A program made the position numbers and the translations under genes. From Schizophyllum amplum (taxonomy: Eukaryota; Basidiomycota; Agaricomycetes; Agaricales; Schizophyllaceae): a stretch of 64,000 bases of DNA. A model generated the notes under the pieces. The model saw only the letters and a list, made by a program, of their open reading frames with translations. It was not told where the DNA came from and made no database searches. Every line of letters starts with the position of its first letter. The first letter of the stretch is position 1. Shown here piece after piece: positions 38,551-54,805 of this stretch. The stretch spans positions 62,001 through 126,000 of the forward strand of contig VDMD01000065.1 in NCBI GenBank assembly GCA_007026445.1. Reading direction: 5' to 3'.

Positions 38551-40540
38551 AGCCGCCGGGCGCGTTGCATAGTCGAAGGTACCTGGGACGGGCGTGTTGC
38601 CTTGATGAGAGTACAGGTGATGTTTGCGTCTGAATGGTACGAGGGGCTGATATTCGAGAACAAGGAGCTGACGTTTGAGCGCGAGGGGGTGATGTTCGGG
38701 CGCGAGGAGATGACGTTCGAGCACGAGGGGTGAGGATGAGAGAAGCGAGAGGCGAGGATCGAAGCTGAAAAATCAGCAGGCCATCAGCGATCGGTCGACC
38801 AACGCCAAGTTCGATATACACGTACCACAGATATCCTCGTAGTCATAGGGAGTAGCACCGTCCGTCCCTCCCTCGAGGGAACCTCCGTCGGTCGGCTGAG
38901 GCTGCAGCGGTTTTGGTGACTGCTCGGCGGTCAGCCGCAGACCGTGAATAAGAGCGTCATCACGCACCTGGTCTACCGGGCATCGTCCATCCTCGAGAGC
39001 ACTTCCGCATTCCTTCCCTGCTTCATAGACATAGCGCGGTACGAGAGCCCCCGCGACCAAAATTTGACTTCAATGGGAGGCGCGCGCCGGAAGTTCCAGC
39101 GCGTTGTGGGTGCCGCTGACACAAGAAGGCGTTCATCATGTGTAGAGGGAGACCATTCGAGTCAGAGCGGAGCTGCATCGAGCGCCGTTTGGGGTCAAAG
39201 TCGCGGGGCATGACGACGGCGCGGTCCAAAGAACAATGGGTGTACCAGCATGAACAAACAACGTGTCCTTTGTCCCAATTTGGACTGCTGCTCCTCTACT
39301 TCTGCTACTCCTCAAGTTCTACTGGTCCGGGTTGTTACAGGTACCCCGTCGCTCTTTAGGTATTGCAACTCGGCATGTGAGCGTGTCACGTTGTTTACGA
39401 ACGACATTTCTAAATTCCTTCAAGATGACCTCCTCGTGTTCGCAAGTCTTCATACACTGGGCCTCTCCTTGCGCTTTAAAGTCATACTCAAGCTTAATAC
39501 TCGACACACCAGCTCATGCATTACGCCGTGAACCCTCAAAACACTGCACCCTCCGCCCTACTACTAGCCTCCCCGAGTCAAACCCACTCCAGGCTCAGCG
39601 AGTTGCTCGATGAAGTCAGCATGCTAATTTCTGGACATCCTCGCTGTCATCCCTGCCGCCTTCGCTGTTATCTTTCGACGACCTTTGCTTCTTGTCGAGA
39701 CCATCTCGCGCTCATACTTATGTTGCTCTCAGCCCCGACACGTTCTCCCAGGTTCTCCTTCCTGATGGCCTCTCGCTCCTAAGTTCTTGCCGTCGACACC
39801 ATTGCTCTAGATCTCATTATCCTGTACGGTCTTGCGCGCCTTGTATCTGACTCTCTCGCTCTTGTCCTCGACGGCCACCTTCCCATTTTCGACGCGCTCG
39901 CTGCATCCTTCACGCCCTCGTTTTTGCTGCTCTTTCTTCGATGGCCTCGCGCTCCTTGCTCCTTGCTGCCTCGCGCTTCCTGTCTTCGACGCGCTCGTCC
40001 TTGACCTTCTCCTTCATAGCCCTCGATTCTCATCCTCCGAAAGAGTCGACGGGCTCACGTACTCGACGGGCTCAATCTTCGTCCTTCGACGCCCTCGTTC
40101 TCTTTCTCGCCGAATTTGTCCTCGTCCCAGACGCCCTCGCTCCTCGTCCTCGACAACCTCGCTTCTTGTCGAGATAACCTCGCGCTCCGGGTGCAACATC
40201 TAGGACACGTGGACCACGAAGAGCTCGGACCGCGATCATGATCGCCGTTCGCTCAAGACGCCTCCAAGTGCATTGTTCCACCGTTTGCTCGAGGTGCGCG
40301 ACGGCGCGAGATGTGTTTAAGGTCCCGAACATCGTAACCAGCGCATGATATCCCGCGACTCCGGGCACAACGTTTGATGACTGGTCGCCTACCGACGCTG
40401 ATCAATCACGATAAACCCCACCCATCCACGCGATCGACGCGCGATATACTTACACATGCGTGTGTGCGGGAGACGACCGTCCGAGCCCGAGATTATACTC
40501 ACGTCCTCTCCCACGACGTCCGATCATCTCCCCCACCACC

Positions 40541-42188
<1,648 letters not shown>

Positions 42189-42437
42189 TGTCGTGTAGAG
42201 TTTTTATTCCGTATAGAGCTGTATAATCGGATAGCGCTGTATGACCGTATAGAGGACAAGACAGAGTTCGACTTTGAATCCAAGAAGAGAAATCTTGGCA
42301 GCAAGGCGATGCGGTACAACGAGCCAAGATATGTACGTGGGATAAGGAAGTGCACTTTCGTGTTGTTTTTCATCGTGGAAATAGGCTGACCGGCGCCGCT
42401 GCATTCCCAACGGGAGCGGTAACTGAGAGATAAGTCA

Positions 42438-43904
42438 TCATAAAATCAGGTCATGCACTAGCGTCTTCAGCCGCCGGCCCTCCGCCATCGCAATCACCTC
42501 CCGTCCGCGAGAGACCGTCGTCATGCGCCTCGAGCGACATAGATCCGCGAGGGCACTCGAACCCGACAAACGACCAGGGATGGTCAATCCTTGTAGGTTG
42601 GGAAGCATCTGCGGCGCATCGTCTTTCCATACCAACCCCTCCAAAACTTTATCCATCGCTGCATACAGTACGAACCGCAGGTGCTCCAGGCCTTCTAAGC
42701 GGGCCAAACAGCACAGAAGCGCCGCCGTCTCCCTCCCACCCTTGTCGACGTACAGATGCGGATAGACGGAGATGACCTCCAATACGCGTATATCCGACCG
42801 ACGTCCGCCGCGCTCGACAAAGCCAAGGAAGACCGTCGAGGAAATCAAGCCGTCCACGTCGACGGACATAGTGTGCAGGTTGGGCGCGGAGATGAACCGG
42901 AGCAGGTTATGTCCTTCATAGTATAGGCGCATATACTTGAGCGCAGGCAGCGTGACTATTTCGCCACGGGTGGCTTCCTCCAACACGTCGATCGGCGCGA
43001 TTCTCGCTATGCCCAGTCGGAGGGTCGTCAGCGTCGCGCTGTACTGCTGGATGGATGCCAAGAGGAGTGTGTACCGATGGGGGCCGATAATAAATATATG
43101 TAGGCACTCGAGGGAGGGGGCCTGGGGCAACGCCACCACAGTCTTCACAAGAGAGCCGCCTCTGACGACCAGCTCGCGCAGCTGGGGCGGGCGTCTGAGG
43201 AACGCGAGCAAATCGGGGGCCTCCAAGTCGTACCCCACGCCATTGATGTTCATCCTCAAACGCTGGAGGAGGGGGGTGTCGACGACAGTTGGCATGGCGT
43301 CCGGCAGAGGACTTTTGCTCGAGATTCGGAGGGTCAGGGTTTTCCACCGAAGCGCCGCGTGCGCGCTGAGCAAGGGCAGAAGCCCCGGTTGCTTACCGGT
43401 GTCGCAGGCTATGTGAAGTGGATGGTTCTGTGACCGGTGCAAGTATTGTCGAAGGTATAGTTCCGCATCGATGTTTATCGATTGTAGGTCGATACAGGTC
43501 CACAGCCTAGGCAAGCCGAGGGCGACGGCGCGCCAAGTAGTGCAAACGCGAGCGATGCCGTACTCGAGTCGGCAGAGTTCGTTGCGCATGTTATCGCTGG
43601 AGGGAAGGTAGAGGAATATATCCGCGAGAAGCTCTGGGGGAAGGCGATGGACGGGGGCGGGGACCGAGCGATTAACGGCGATCTGGGTCACCATCTGGGC
43701 ACAAGCGGCGCGGAGAGCATCGATTCCCGCCTCGAGTTTAGATATCTCGGCCTGCGCGAGAGTCACCTCCTCCTTGAGCTGCAGGGACAGCTTCAGGATT
43801 TGTTCGGCGTGCGTAGGAGACGGAAAGTGGCGCTCGCGCTGCATGCGTAGGTTGGCGAGAGACTCGGACTGCAGCAGAAGGTCCATCGCCCGAGAAAGAG
43901 ACAT
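42438..43904 (-). CDS. F-box-like protein with LRR-type region, F3
   Basis: A single exon encodes 488 residues from the ATG at 43904, chosen because MSLSRA matches the start of the related gene at 52702. The open frame extends upstream to 44039 but that part is promoter. The N-terminus is a helical and coiled-coil region (LKEEVTLAQAEISKLEAGID), followed by the F-box-like VHRLPPELLADIFLYLPSSD and VCTTWRAVALGLPRLWTC. Leucine-rich segments follow (PPQLRELVVRGGSLVK, APNLHTMSVDVDGL), and the end carries ALADLCRSRRMTTVSRGREV. A likely 5' UTR intron begins after GAGTCAAAGGCCGAG. The upstream module is at 43993-44058. It is a probable SCF adaptor and, with F1, the best preserved of the family here. 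Confidence 0.87.
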   Translation of the reverse strand: MSLSRAMDLLLQSESLANLRMQRERHFPSPTHAEQILKLSLQLKEEVTLAQAEISKLEAGIDALRAACAQMVTQIAVNRSVPAPVHRLPPELLADIFLYLPSSDNMRNELCRLEYGIARVCTTWRAVALGLPRLWTCIDLQSINIDAELYLRQYLHRSQNHPLHIACDTGKQPGLLPLLSAHAALRWKTLTLRISSKSPLPDAMPTVVDTPLLQRLRMNINGVGYDLEAPDLLAFLRRPPQLRELVVRGGSLVKTVVALPQAPSLECLHIFIIGPHRYTLLLASIQQYSATLTTLRLGIARIAPIDVLEEATRGEIVTLPALKYMRLYYEGHNLLRFISAPNLHTMSVDVDGLISSTVFLGFVERGGRRSDIRVLEVISVYPHLYVDKGGRETAALLCCLARLEGLEHLRFVLYAAMDKVLEGLVWKDDAPQMLPNLQGLTIPGRLSGSSALADLCRSRRMTTVSRGREVIAMAEGRRLKTLVHDLIL

Positions 43905-43992
43905 TACTTTTGACTTTGCTGTGGGATATATGTATGACAACAGCGCGGAGACTATAGCGCTTACCTCGGCCTTTGACTCGTGAACACTGAAT

Positions 43993-44058
43993 GGCGGGAG
44001 GAAAAAAGATCGGCTTGCGGTCCGAACATTGGCAATCAAGTCAGCTGCACTTCACGTG
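43993..44058 (-). promoter_or_regulatory. two-part promoter module of F3
   Basis: GGCGGGAGGAAA at 43993-44004 and CACGTG at 44053-44058, starting 89 bp upstream of the ATG. CCGAACATT lies between them, as in the MYND copy 2 module. Confidence 0.6.
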
Positions 44059-44289
44059 ACGTACACTGTTGAATCAGCCGGAGGGTGGAGTCACCGAGGG
44101 CGGAAAAGAGATGAAGGATTAGAGAGATGCCGTCAATGTAAGCAGCGAGAGCGTCGAAGGACGAGGACCGACTACGAGCAGTAGATTCATCAACGGACGA
44201 GCAGCGCTGAACCTGCCGAGGGAAGAGCGGCGAACCCGTCGACGAGGGTTGAGAGCGAGAGCGTTGAGGTTGAGGATGAGGTAGCCATC

Positions 44290-44357
44290 GCGTGTTGATT
44301 GCGAGGGTGGAGGGCCTACGGGTAGAAACGTTATCGCATGATGTTATGATTCCATAA
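44290..44357 (+). pseudogene. short 3' relic of an F-box-like gene
   Basis: About 20 codons (ARVEGLRVETLSHDVMIP, then TAA) match the end of the relic at 29990-30238. The following 150 bp also match the sequence after that relic, marking the left edge of the duplicated OYE block. Confidence 0.65.
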
Positions 44358-44814
44358 CGGCTGGTATGGCCGCAGACGACAGCTACTTTTGCGACGTACC
44401 GGCGGCTAGCTCACATTAATGATGAATCGCATTGAACGTGATACTAGTCTTACTCTCCCCCCTCTCTAGCGCTAGATGCACAGTATCGCCTTGCGTTTAA
44501 GCTTCTCTACGTATACGCGCCCGCGCGTATTTATTTCTTCATTTCTCTGACTCAGACTAGATGTTCCGAATAGCCATATTATATCTTCTTCGTGCAGCCC
44601 TGTTTCTTTAACCCTTGTGTACACATTCAAAACACTTGTCTATATGATCTACGATGTCCCCAAATATACTCTGAATACTACCACTTTGTCGCTATGTCTC
44701 TGTGGCAGATTCGCCAGTGTAAGTATCTGATGCCGGATTCCCGCCTCTATACTACGGCATCACAGGCGCGACGCGACATCGCTCATCGCGCCATCACAAC
44801 CACAACCACTTCGC
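44358..44814. other. spacer between the F-box relic and OYE copy 4
   Basis: No gene. It aligns in patches with 30239-31628, for example ATGATCTACGATGTCCCC against ATGATCTACAATGTCCCC, but lacks the hAT-like element present there. Confidence 0.55.
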
Positions 44815-46421
<1,607 letters not shown>

Positions 46422-47366
46422 GGGTGGGGGGGGGGGGGGGGGGGAGGGGAACGATCGTGGGGGAGAACGATCGTCGGCTCTGGCGGACACGGGTACTTTT
46501 ATCGCGCTGTCGCACGCGTGGATGACGAGATTTTATCATGATTGATCAGCGTCGGTTGAAGGTGACCAAGAGGTACCCGGAAGGCCAGTCATCGAACGTT
46601 GGGCCTCGTCGGGCCCGAAGTCGCGGGAAAACATATGCCAACAGTATACTGTCTGCTGCGAACCTCGAGGCTCTAGGTACTGAGGATGGCATACAAGTTC
46701 ACTTGTTCAGTGAATAAGGAAACCTTGAGGCCTCAAAGGACCAGCGGCTGCACGACTTGAAACGAGACATATAAGCTGTTAGCAGTCGTACGCTCGACGG
46801 TCGGCAGCGGTGAAGATGATAAGTCAGTAGAGATCAGTAGGATGGAGAGCTTCCAAAAAGGAGAACAAAGGGAGCGATCAGCGTTTCACCAAACGCGAGC
46901 AAACAAACGCACCCCTTCTCACAAGTAAGTATCACGTGTCACTCGCGTAGATCTCTCCCCAGTGCGACGGTCCTCCCCGACTCGGCATGTATATGTTGTG
47001 CTCGATGAACCGCATCGCCTTGAATCCGAGATCCACACCTTGAATCCGAGATCCACCAAACATCGTCTTGAAGTTATCCTAACGACCGACTGTCATCTGC
47101 TCTCCTCCCGCAATCTTCCTCAATACAGCTCGCCGTCTTGACATGACATTATTGAACTCCCACCTCACAGTTCCACTAGCTCCACCTCACTGTCTGTTCA
47201 ACTAGCGTAGTAGCCATATCTATATTCTATACAGTGCTGATCATCCTACACAATCTACTTGAAAGTCCAAACTTTTACACATTAGATGCTAGTACAACTT
47301 CGTCGCCACGCCTCTATGGCAGATTCGCTCATGTGCATGCTGCCGAATCTTCACCTCTATACCGCA
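46422..47366. promoter_or_regulatory. upstream region of OYE copy 4
   Basis: It aligns with the upstream region of OYE copy 2 to about 47120. CACGTG at 46933-46938 lies in TATCACGTGTCACT. A 19-base G run lies at 46426-46444. The rest, to 47366, is a spacer before the 3' repeat of copy 5; no gene is supported. Confidence 0.5.
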
Positions 47367-47429
47367 TCACAACCACGACCGCTCCCCTCACAACCACGAC
47401 CGCTCCCCTCACAACCGCGACTGCTCCCC

Positions 47430-47450
<21 letters not shown>
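47367..47450. repeat. 21-bp tandem repeat, four copies, spanning the OYE copy 5 stop codon
   Basis: Four 21-bp units start at 47367, 47388, 47409 and 47430. The unit at 47430 contains the last codons and stop of OYE copy 5. The other three repeat the same end of gene, each with the stop (TCA on the plus strand) kept. Confidence 0.85.
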
Positions 47451-49760
<2,310 letters not shown>

Positions 49761-49854
49761 CCTCCCGGGTTGAAGACGCCGTCTCTCTCTCTTCAGGTCG
49801 ACCACGTCTCTCTCTTCCAGTCGACCCCGTCCCTCTCTTCAAGTCGACCTTCCC

Positions 49855-52070
49855 TTCGCTGCGGCACCTGCCCTTTGCTGCGGCACCTGCCCTTTGCTGC
49901 GGCACCTGCCCTTTGCTGCGGCGCCTGTTCGACGCTGCGGCGCCTGCCCTTTGCTGCGGCGCCTGTTCGACGCCTGTTCAAGTTCGTCGCCTGTTCAAGT
50001 TCGTCGCCTTCCAACCGGCGCCTGCCCTCCGCTGCGGCATCTGTTTGACGCCTCCCAACCCCCATCGGAATTCTTCGAAGAGCGCGCGAGATATTGTGGA
50101 AAGCTCGCGAGAATATTGTTTGGAAAGCTCGCGAGATTTTTTGGTGGAAAGCTCGCGAGATTTATTTTTGCAAAGCTCACCGCGTAGTGATCTGAAGAGG
50201 TTCGCGAGATTTATTTTGGAAAGCTCGCTCACTTGTCAAGGTAAGTACGTTGGTCCATGGATACGACGAGCGAGATGGATACGACGGGCGAGTCCATGGG
50301 ATACGACGAGCGAGTCCATGGATACGACGAGCGAGTCCATGGATACGCCGAGCGAGTCCATGGATACGACGAGCGAGATTTTTTCGGAAAGCTCGCAGGA
50401 TGATTAGAGCTAGCGAGATTTATTTTTGGAAAGCTCCAAGGGGGGAGCGGGATTGCAAAGAAACACCGCGGGTCGCTTTTCGACTTAGGGCCGTTACCCC
50501 TCCCCCCCTCCCCCCTCCACGTGATGTCCGGCAAACGCCGGTCACGCTTTGCGAGCGTTCGATTTCCTCGTCCGTCAGATATACACTGGTATATAGTTTT
50601 TCTTACCCACCTTGTACAATACAGACATATATAGGCTCTTACCCATCTACTGTGAGCACTAAGAGCCTTGACTCTTGCCGGCTTCATGCAGTCGAAGACG
50701 AGTCGAAGAGAAGCACGTGCCTTCCAGATTGGGCGAGAACAATGGGCCCGAGCAGCGTGTAGGCTTAACACAGGCAGACATGTAATTTCAGGTCAATATA
50801 TAAGCTGTACCATAGTTTAGTCACTTGGATATAGCCCTCCCAGTACATGCCACGGCCTGTGGTGAGTAATATCTAGGAGGGTCGACTTTCGGTTTAAGGC
50901 CCCCTCACACCCCCCCCTCCCTCCCCACCCCCGGTGCGCTATTTTTAGTTTCATCCCCCCTTGGAAAGCTCGCACACTTGTCAAGGTAAGTACGTTGGTC
51001 CATGGAAACGACGAGCGAGTCCATGGATACGACGAGCGAGTCCATGAATACGACGAGCGAGATTTTTTCGGAAAGCTCGCAGGATGATTAGAGCTAGCGA
51101 GATTTATTTTTGGAAAGCTCGCCCACTTGTCAAGGTAAGTACGTTGGTCCATGGATACGACGAGCGAGTCCATGGATACGACGAACGAGTCCATGGATAC
51201 GACGAGCAAGTCCATGGATACGACGAGCGAGTCCATGGGATACGACGAGCGAGTCCATGGATACGACGAGTGAGATGATACGACGAACGAGATGGATACG
51301 ACGAACGAGATGATACGACGAACGAGATGATACGACGAACGAGATGATACGACGAGCGAGATGGATACGACGAGCGAGATGGATACGACGAGCGAGATCT
51401 GACTGTACTTCAGGATTGGAGACGACGTTGGCGACAGGATTGGAGGACGACGTTGGCGACAGGATTGGAGACGACGTTGGCGACAGGATTGGAGGACGAC
51501 GTTAGCGACAGGATTGAAGATGACGTTCGCGACAGGATTGGAGATGACGTTCGCGAGCGGAGACGACGTTCGCGAGGCTTGGAGACGACGTTCGCGACAG
51601 GATTGGAGGACGATGTTCGTGAGGCTTGGAGGACGACGTTCGCGAGCGGAGACGACGTTCGCGAGCGGCACAAGCCTGGGCTTGCCCTCGAGCGGCACGA
51701 ATCTGAGCTTGCCCTCGAGCGGCACAAGCCTGGGCTTGCCCTCGAGCGGCACGAGTCTGAGCTTGTCCTCGAGCTGCGCGAGTCAAAGCTTGCCCTCGAG
51801 CTGCGCGAGTTTGCGCTTGCCCCCGAGCTGCGCGAGTCAAAGCTTGCCCTCGAGCGGCACAAGTCAAAGCTTGCCCTCGAGCGGCACGAGTTTGCGCTTG
51901 TCCTCGAACGGCACGAGTCAAAGCTTGCCCCCGAGCTGCACGAGTTTGCGCTTGCCCTCGAGCGGCACGAGTTTGCGCTTGCCCTCGAGCTGCGCGAGTT
52001 TGCGCTTGCCCTCGAGCGGCACAAGTCAAAGCTTGCCCTCGAGCGGCACAAGTCAAAGCTTGCCGAGTTG
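49855..52070. repeat. complex of coding-like minisatellites
   Basis: Several arrays follow each other. About 49855-50000: units of about 18 bp (CCTGCCCTTTGCTGCGGC). 50080-50220: GGAAAGCTCGCGAGAT units. 50255-50400, 51000-51060 and 51145-51400: 15-21 bp units around CCATGGATACGACGAGCGAG. 51410-51660: about 25-bp units (GACGACGTTGGCGACAGGAT). 51660-52065: about 15 units of 27 bp (CTTGCCCTCGAGCGGCACGA). A segment starting GGAAAGCTCGC, then CACTTGTCAAGGTAAGTACG, occurs three times (near 50218, 50963 and 51111), so blocks have also been duplicated whole. Confidence 0.8.
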
Positions 52071-52160
52071 AAGAGAAGCGACGCGAGATATATCGTGTCC
52101 CTCGAAGCTCGTGTCCCTCGAAGCTCTAGGATCGCGCGGACGGGCCAAACCGCGTAGTGA
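52066..52160 (+). pseudogene. possible exon 3 fragment of the A/B/C family
   Basis: Directly after the 27-bp array the plus strand encodes RSDARYIVSLEAR and SSRIARTG. This resembles SDAAYIASLEARGM and the following basic segment in exon 3 of paralogs A, B and C. No other exon of the family is recognisable nearby. The match is short, so this is tentative. Confidence 0.35.
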
Positions 52161-52701
52161 TCTGAAGAGGTTCGTCATTGTATGGTTTGGATTTTCCTGG
52201 TAAGCCATCTCTTCCTGCTCACTTCGCATTCTACTGCCTCATCCAGGCAAGCTTTCGGGCTCTTCTAGCACCTGCTTTCGGGCTCTTCTAGCACCTGCTC
52301 GGGCGAAAGGCGCGCATTCGTCTTGGTGCTCCCTAGTGTACTTTCTCCGATCGCTTTGTCAGTAGACTTGCACGATGGTGTCTCGTCTACGCCATGGTGT
52401 GTCTCGTCTACGCCAACTGATGACTTCCTGATGCCACCGTTATCACCTCCTTCACGGGCTCTTTCAAACTAGGACGCTGATACGATGGCGCACTGTATTT
52501 GGCGCTGTTTGGTATGACTTCTGAGAAGTTCGGATAAAGTAGCGGCAGAAGTTCGAATTCAGTGGCGGCAGAAGTTCGGATTGCGGCACTGCCCGGCGCT
52601 TCAGTGCCCTCGTTTCCTCCCGTCATCTTCGCATATCGTACGTAGGTAAGAGGGCTTACCTTGAGAGATCAGCGCTCATCCACGCATTCTTTCTAGTATC
52701 C
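52161..52701. other. region upstream of F4
   Basis: A short tandem repeat (CTTTCGGGCTCTTCTAGCAC) occurs twice near 52253-52302, and GTCTCGTCTACGCCA twice near 52380-52420. No gene is seen. The last part is the F4 leader. Confidence 0.4.
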
Positions 52702-54438
52702 ATGTCTCTTGATCGAGCGACAGAGCTTCTCCAGCAAGCCGAGGCCATCGCGAACCTCGGCATGCAGCGCCAGGGAATTATCCCGACTCCAGAGCAAGCG
52801 AACGAGATGCAGAGACTCTCTGGTCAGCTCGATGCGGAAGCCGCTCGCACGGACGACGAGATAGGCCGTCTCCTGGGGGAGGTTGAGTCTCTTCGCGCCC
52901 GTCGCCGCCAATTCAAGGCCCAGGTCGCGATCCATCGCTCGCTCCTCGCGCCCGTCCACCGCCTCCCTCCAGAACTTCTCGCGGAGATATTCGTCCACCT
53001 CGCCGCCGCGTACTCGAGAGACGGCGAAGGACGCGGGGACGTCGTCAAATTCGAGCTCACCGTCGCCCTCGTCTGCACGACCTGGCGCCGGGTCGCACAC
53101 GGCACCCCGCGCCTGTGGACGGTCATCGAGGTGTCGGGCAGGGCCCTCGACCAGCCTATCGTGCGCTATCTGGACCGCTCCAAGTCGTGCCTCCTGCATA
53201 TCATCTGCCATCTCCGAGGCGACACGCTCGCTGCCTCCCTCCGAACCCATCTGATCCAGTGTCCCGAGCGATGGCAAAGCATATCCCTGCGCGGGCCCAG
53301 CGCGGTCTTCTACAGCTCCGCCCCCGTCGCCACCCCGAACCTCGAGTCCGTCAAGATCTTCGTCACCCGCAGGGACGGTAGCACCCGCCCAGGGCAGCCC
53401 GCGCCCACGCTGCTGGGCTTCCTCCCGCACGCCCCGCGGCTGCGGCATCTCGCCATCGAGATCAACAGCATCGAGCCGAACGTCGTCATCATGGCGCTCA
53501 GCCCCCCCGCCGCGCTCACCTCCTTCGACGTCGAGCTCGCCAGACCGGATCTCCCCCTGCGGTCCATCCTCGCGCCCGCGCAGCTGTGCAGCGCGACGCT
53601 GCGGACCCTGCGCTTCCACATCCAGTTCTGCTTCATAGAACCGCGGGGGACGGAGTTCGGGCTGGTCCTTCCCGCGCTTACGCGTCTTGATCTTGCGGCG
53701 TCGGCGTGCACCCTTGGGCTGCTCTGCATCACCGCGCCTGCGGTGGAGACGATCGAGCTCCACGCGCCCGCGGCCGATTTCCCAGCCGCCTTCCTTGGGT
53801 TTCTCGAGCGTGCATCTCTGGGGTTCCTCGAGCGTGCATCTCTCGGGTTCCTCGAGCGTGCACCTCTCGAGGAAGCCGTCGAGCGTGCTCCCCTTAGTCA
53901 AACGCGGCTTCTCAGTCAAACGCGGCTTCGCAGTCTGCAGCTCTGCGGCATGAATCGTGGCTTGGATGATGAGGGGAACGCGATTCTGTTGCGGTGTTTC
54001 GCTAGGATGGAAGGTCTCGAGCAGCTGAAGCTTAGGGGTTATGGACGGGGAGAGATGGATGGGCTGTTGTGGGACATCGTACGCGCCGATGCCGGTGAGA
54101 ACGTACGCGCCGATGCCGGTGAGATGGTACGCGCGGATGCCGGTGAGATCGTACGTGCGGATGCCGGTGCGCCACTGCATGCCGATACCGATGCGCCTCT
54201 CTTACCCAACCTCCGGCTCACGGTCGTCGATGGACATTATGCATCGGTCGTCGATGGACATTATGCATCGGTCGTCGATGGACATTTTGCATCACCGGTC
54301 GTCGATGGACATTTTGCAGCATCAAACGCGCTTGCGGATTTCTGCCGCTCGAGGGAGACGGCGAGGGTGGTGCGTGGGCGGGAGGTCGTCGCGATGGAGT
54401 GCAGGGCTGCTGAAGGGACCGTGGTGTGGGCGACATGA
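52702..54438 (+). CDS. F-box-like protein with internal 24-bp coding repeats, F4
   Basis: A single exon encodes 578 residues. It starts MSLDRATELLQQAE with a coiled coil (EIGRLLGEVESLRARRRQF), then the F-box-like VHRLPPELLAEIFVHLAAAY and VCTTWRRVAHGTPRLWTV, then leucine-rich segments. Three coding minisatellites interrupt the C-terminal half: GFLERASL three times (53797-53868), VRADAGEX four times (54079-54174) and VVDGHYAS four times (54223-54321, with one extra codon). All units are 24 bp. The gene ends in SNALADFCRSRETARVVRGR and a tail that is itself the first unit of a repeat running past the stop. A long open frame antisense to it is a GC-bias shadow. Length is about 90 residues above F1-F3 because of the repeats. 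The frame is intact, so it is probably expressed, but the fold of the repeat part is doubtful. Confidence 0.82.
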   Translation: MSLDRATELLQQAEAIANLGMQRQGIIPTPEQANEMQRLSGQLDAEAARTDDEIGRLLGEVESLRARRRQFKAQVAIHRSLLAPVHRLPPELLAEIFVHLAAAYSRDGEGRGDVVKFELTVALVCTTWRRVAHGTPRLWTVIEVSGRALDQPIVRYLDRSKSCLLHIICHLRGDTLAASLRTHLIQCPERWQSISLRGPSAVFYSSAPVATPNLESVKIFVTRRDGSTRPGQPAPTLLGFLPHAPRLRHLAIEINSIEPNVVIMALSPPAALTSFDVELARPDLPLRSILAPAQLCSATLRTLRFHIQFCFIEPRGTEFGLVLPALTRLDLAASACTLGLLCITAPAVETIELHAPAADFPAAFLGFLERASLGFLERASLGFLERAPLEEAVERAPLSQTRLLSQTRLRSLQLCGMNRGLDDEGNAILLRCFARMEGLEQLKLRGYGRGEMDGLLWDIVRADAGENVRADAGEMVRADAGEIVRADAGAPLHADTDAPLLPNLRLTVVDGHYASVVDGHYASVVDGHFASPVVDGHFAASNALADFCRSRETARVVRGREVVAMECRAAEGTVVWAT

Positions 54439-54600
54439 GAAGGAGCCGTGGTGTGGGCGACATGAGAAGGAACCGTGACGGTGTGGGCGACATGAGAAGG
54501 AGCCGCGGTGTGGGCGACATGAGAAGGAACCGTGACGGTGTGGGCGACATGAGAAGGAGCCGCGGTGTGGGCGACATGAGAAGGAACTGTTGTGTCCGAC
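54415..54600. repeat. 27/30-bp tandem repeat through the F4 stop codon
   Basis: Units GGTGTGGGCGACATGAGAAG with alternating GAGCCG and GAACCGTGAC parts repeat six to seven times. The F4 stop TGA (54436-54438) lies in the first unit. Confidence 0.8.
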
Positions 54601-54689
54601 TGCTTCATCTACTACTTAGGATGTCATCACACAGTGAGCGGCATACTACGCCGATAACGACATTGCTGTATTTCCTGCTCCAGGATCTC

Positions 54690-54805
54690 GCGGCCCTCCC
54701 GGTGCTCCCGGATTTCGCGGCCCTCCTGCTCCCGGATCTCGTGGCCCTCCTGCTCCCGAATCTCGCGGCCCTCCTGCTCCCGGATCTCGCGACCCTCCTG
54801 CAGTG
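54690..54805. repeat. 30-bp tandem repeat
   Basis: Units of CGGCCCTCCTGCTCCCGGAT plus CTCG and two further bases repeat about four times. Confidence 0.75.

Larger units (their letters stand above)
37494..40540. other. gene-poor region with dispersed and tandem repeats
   Basis: Besides the F-box relic and minisatellite at 37.7-38.0 kb and the dispersed repeat at 38.2-38.55 kb, no gene is supported. About 39.6-40.2 kb is pyrimidine-rich on the plus strand and gives spurious open frames. The last 100 bp is the OYE copy 3 promoter with GATATAC at 40442-40448. Confidence 0.45.

Noticed and set aside
39250..39531. 93-codon frame with several Cys (CPNLDCC, YCNSAC) resembling a zinc finger
   Set aside because: Spacing fits no finger I know, and two other plus-strand frames are open over the same stretch.
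51410..52056. 213- and 184-codon minus-strand frames over the 27-bp array
   Set aside because: The 27-bp unit keeps several frames open on both strands. Only the plus-strand frame joins a family-like motif, and even that is tentative.
52693..54180. 495-codon open frame on the minus strand opposite F4
   Set aside because: It is the antisense shadow of a GC-rich F-box-like gene whose plus-strand frame has a recognisable F-box and leucine repeats. The antisense product has no domain.
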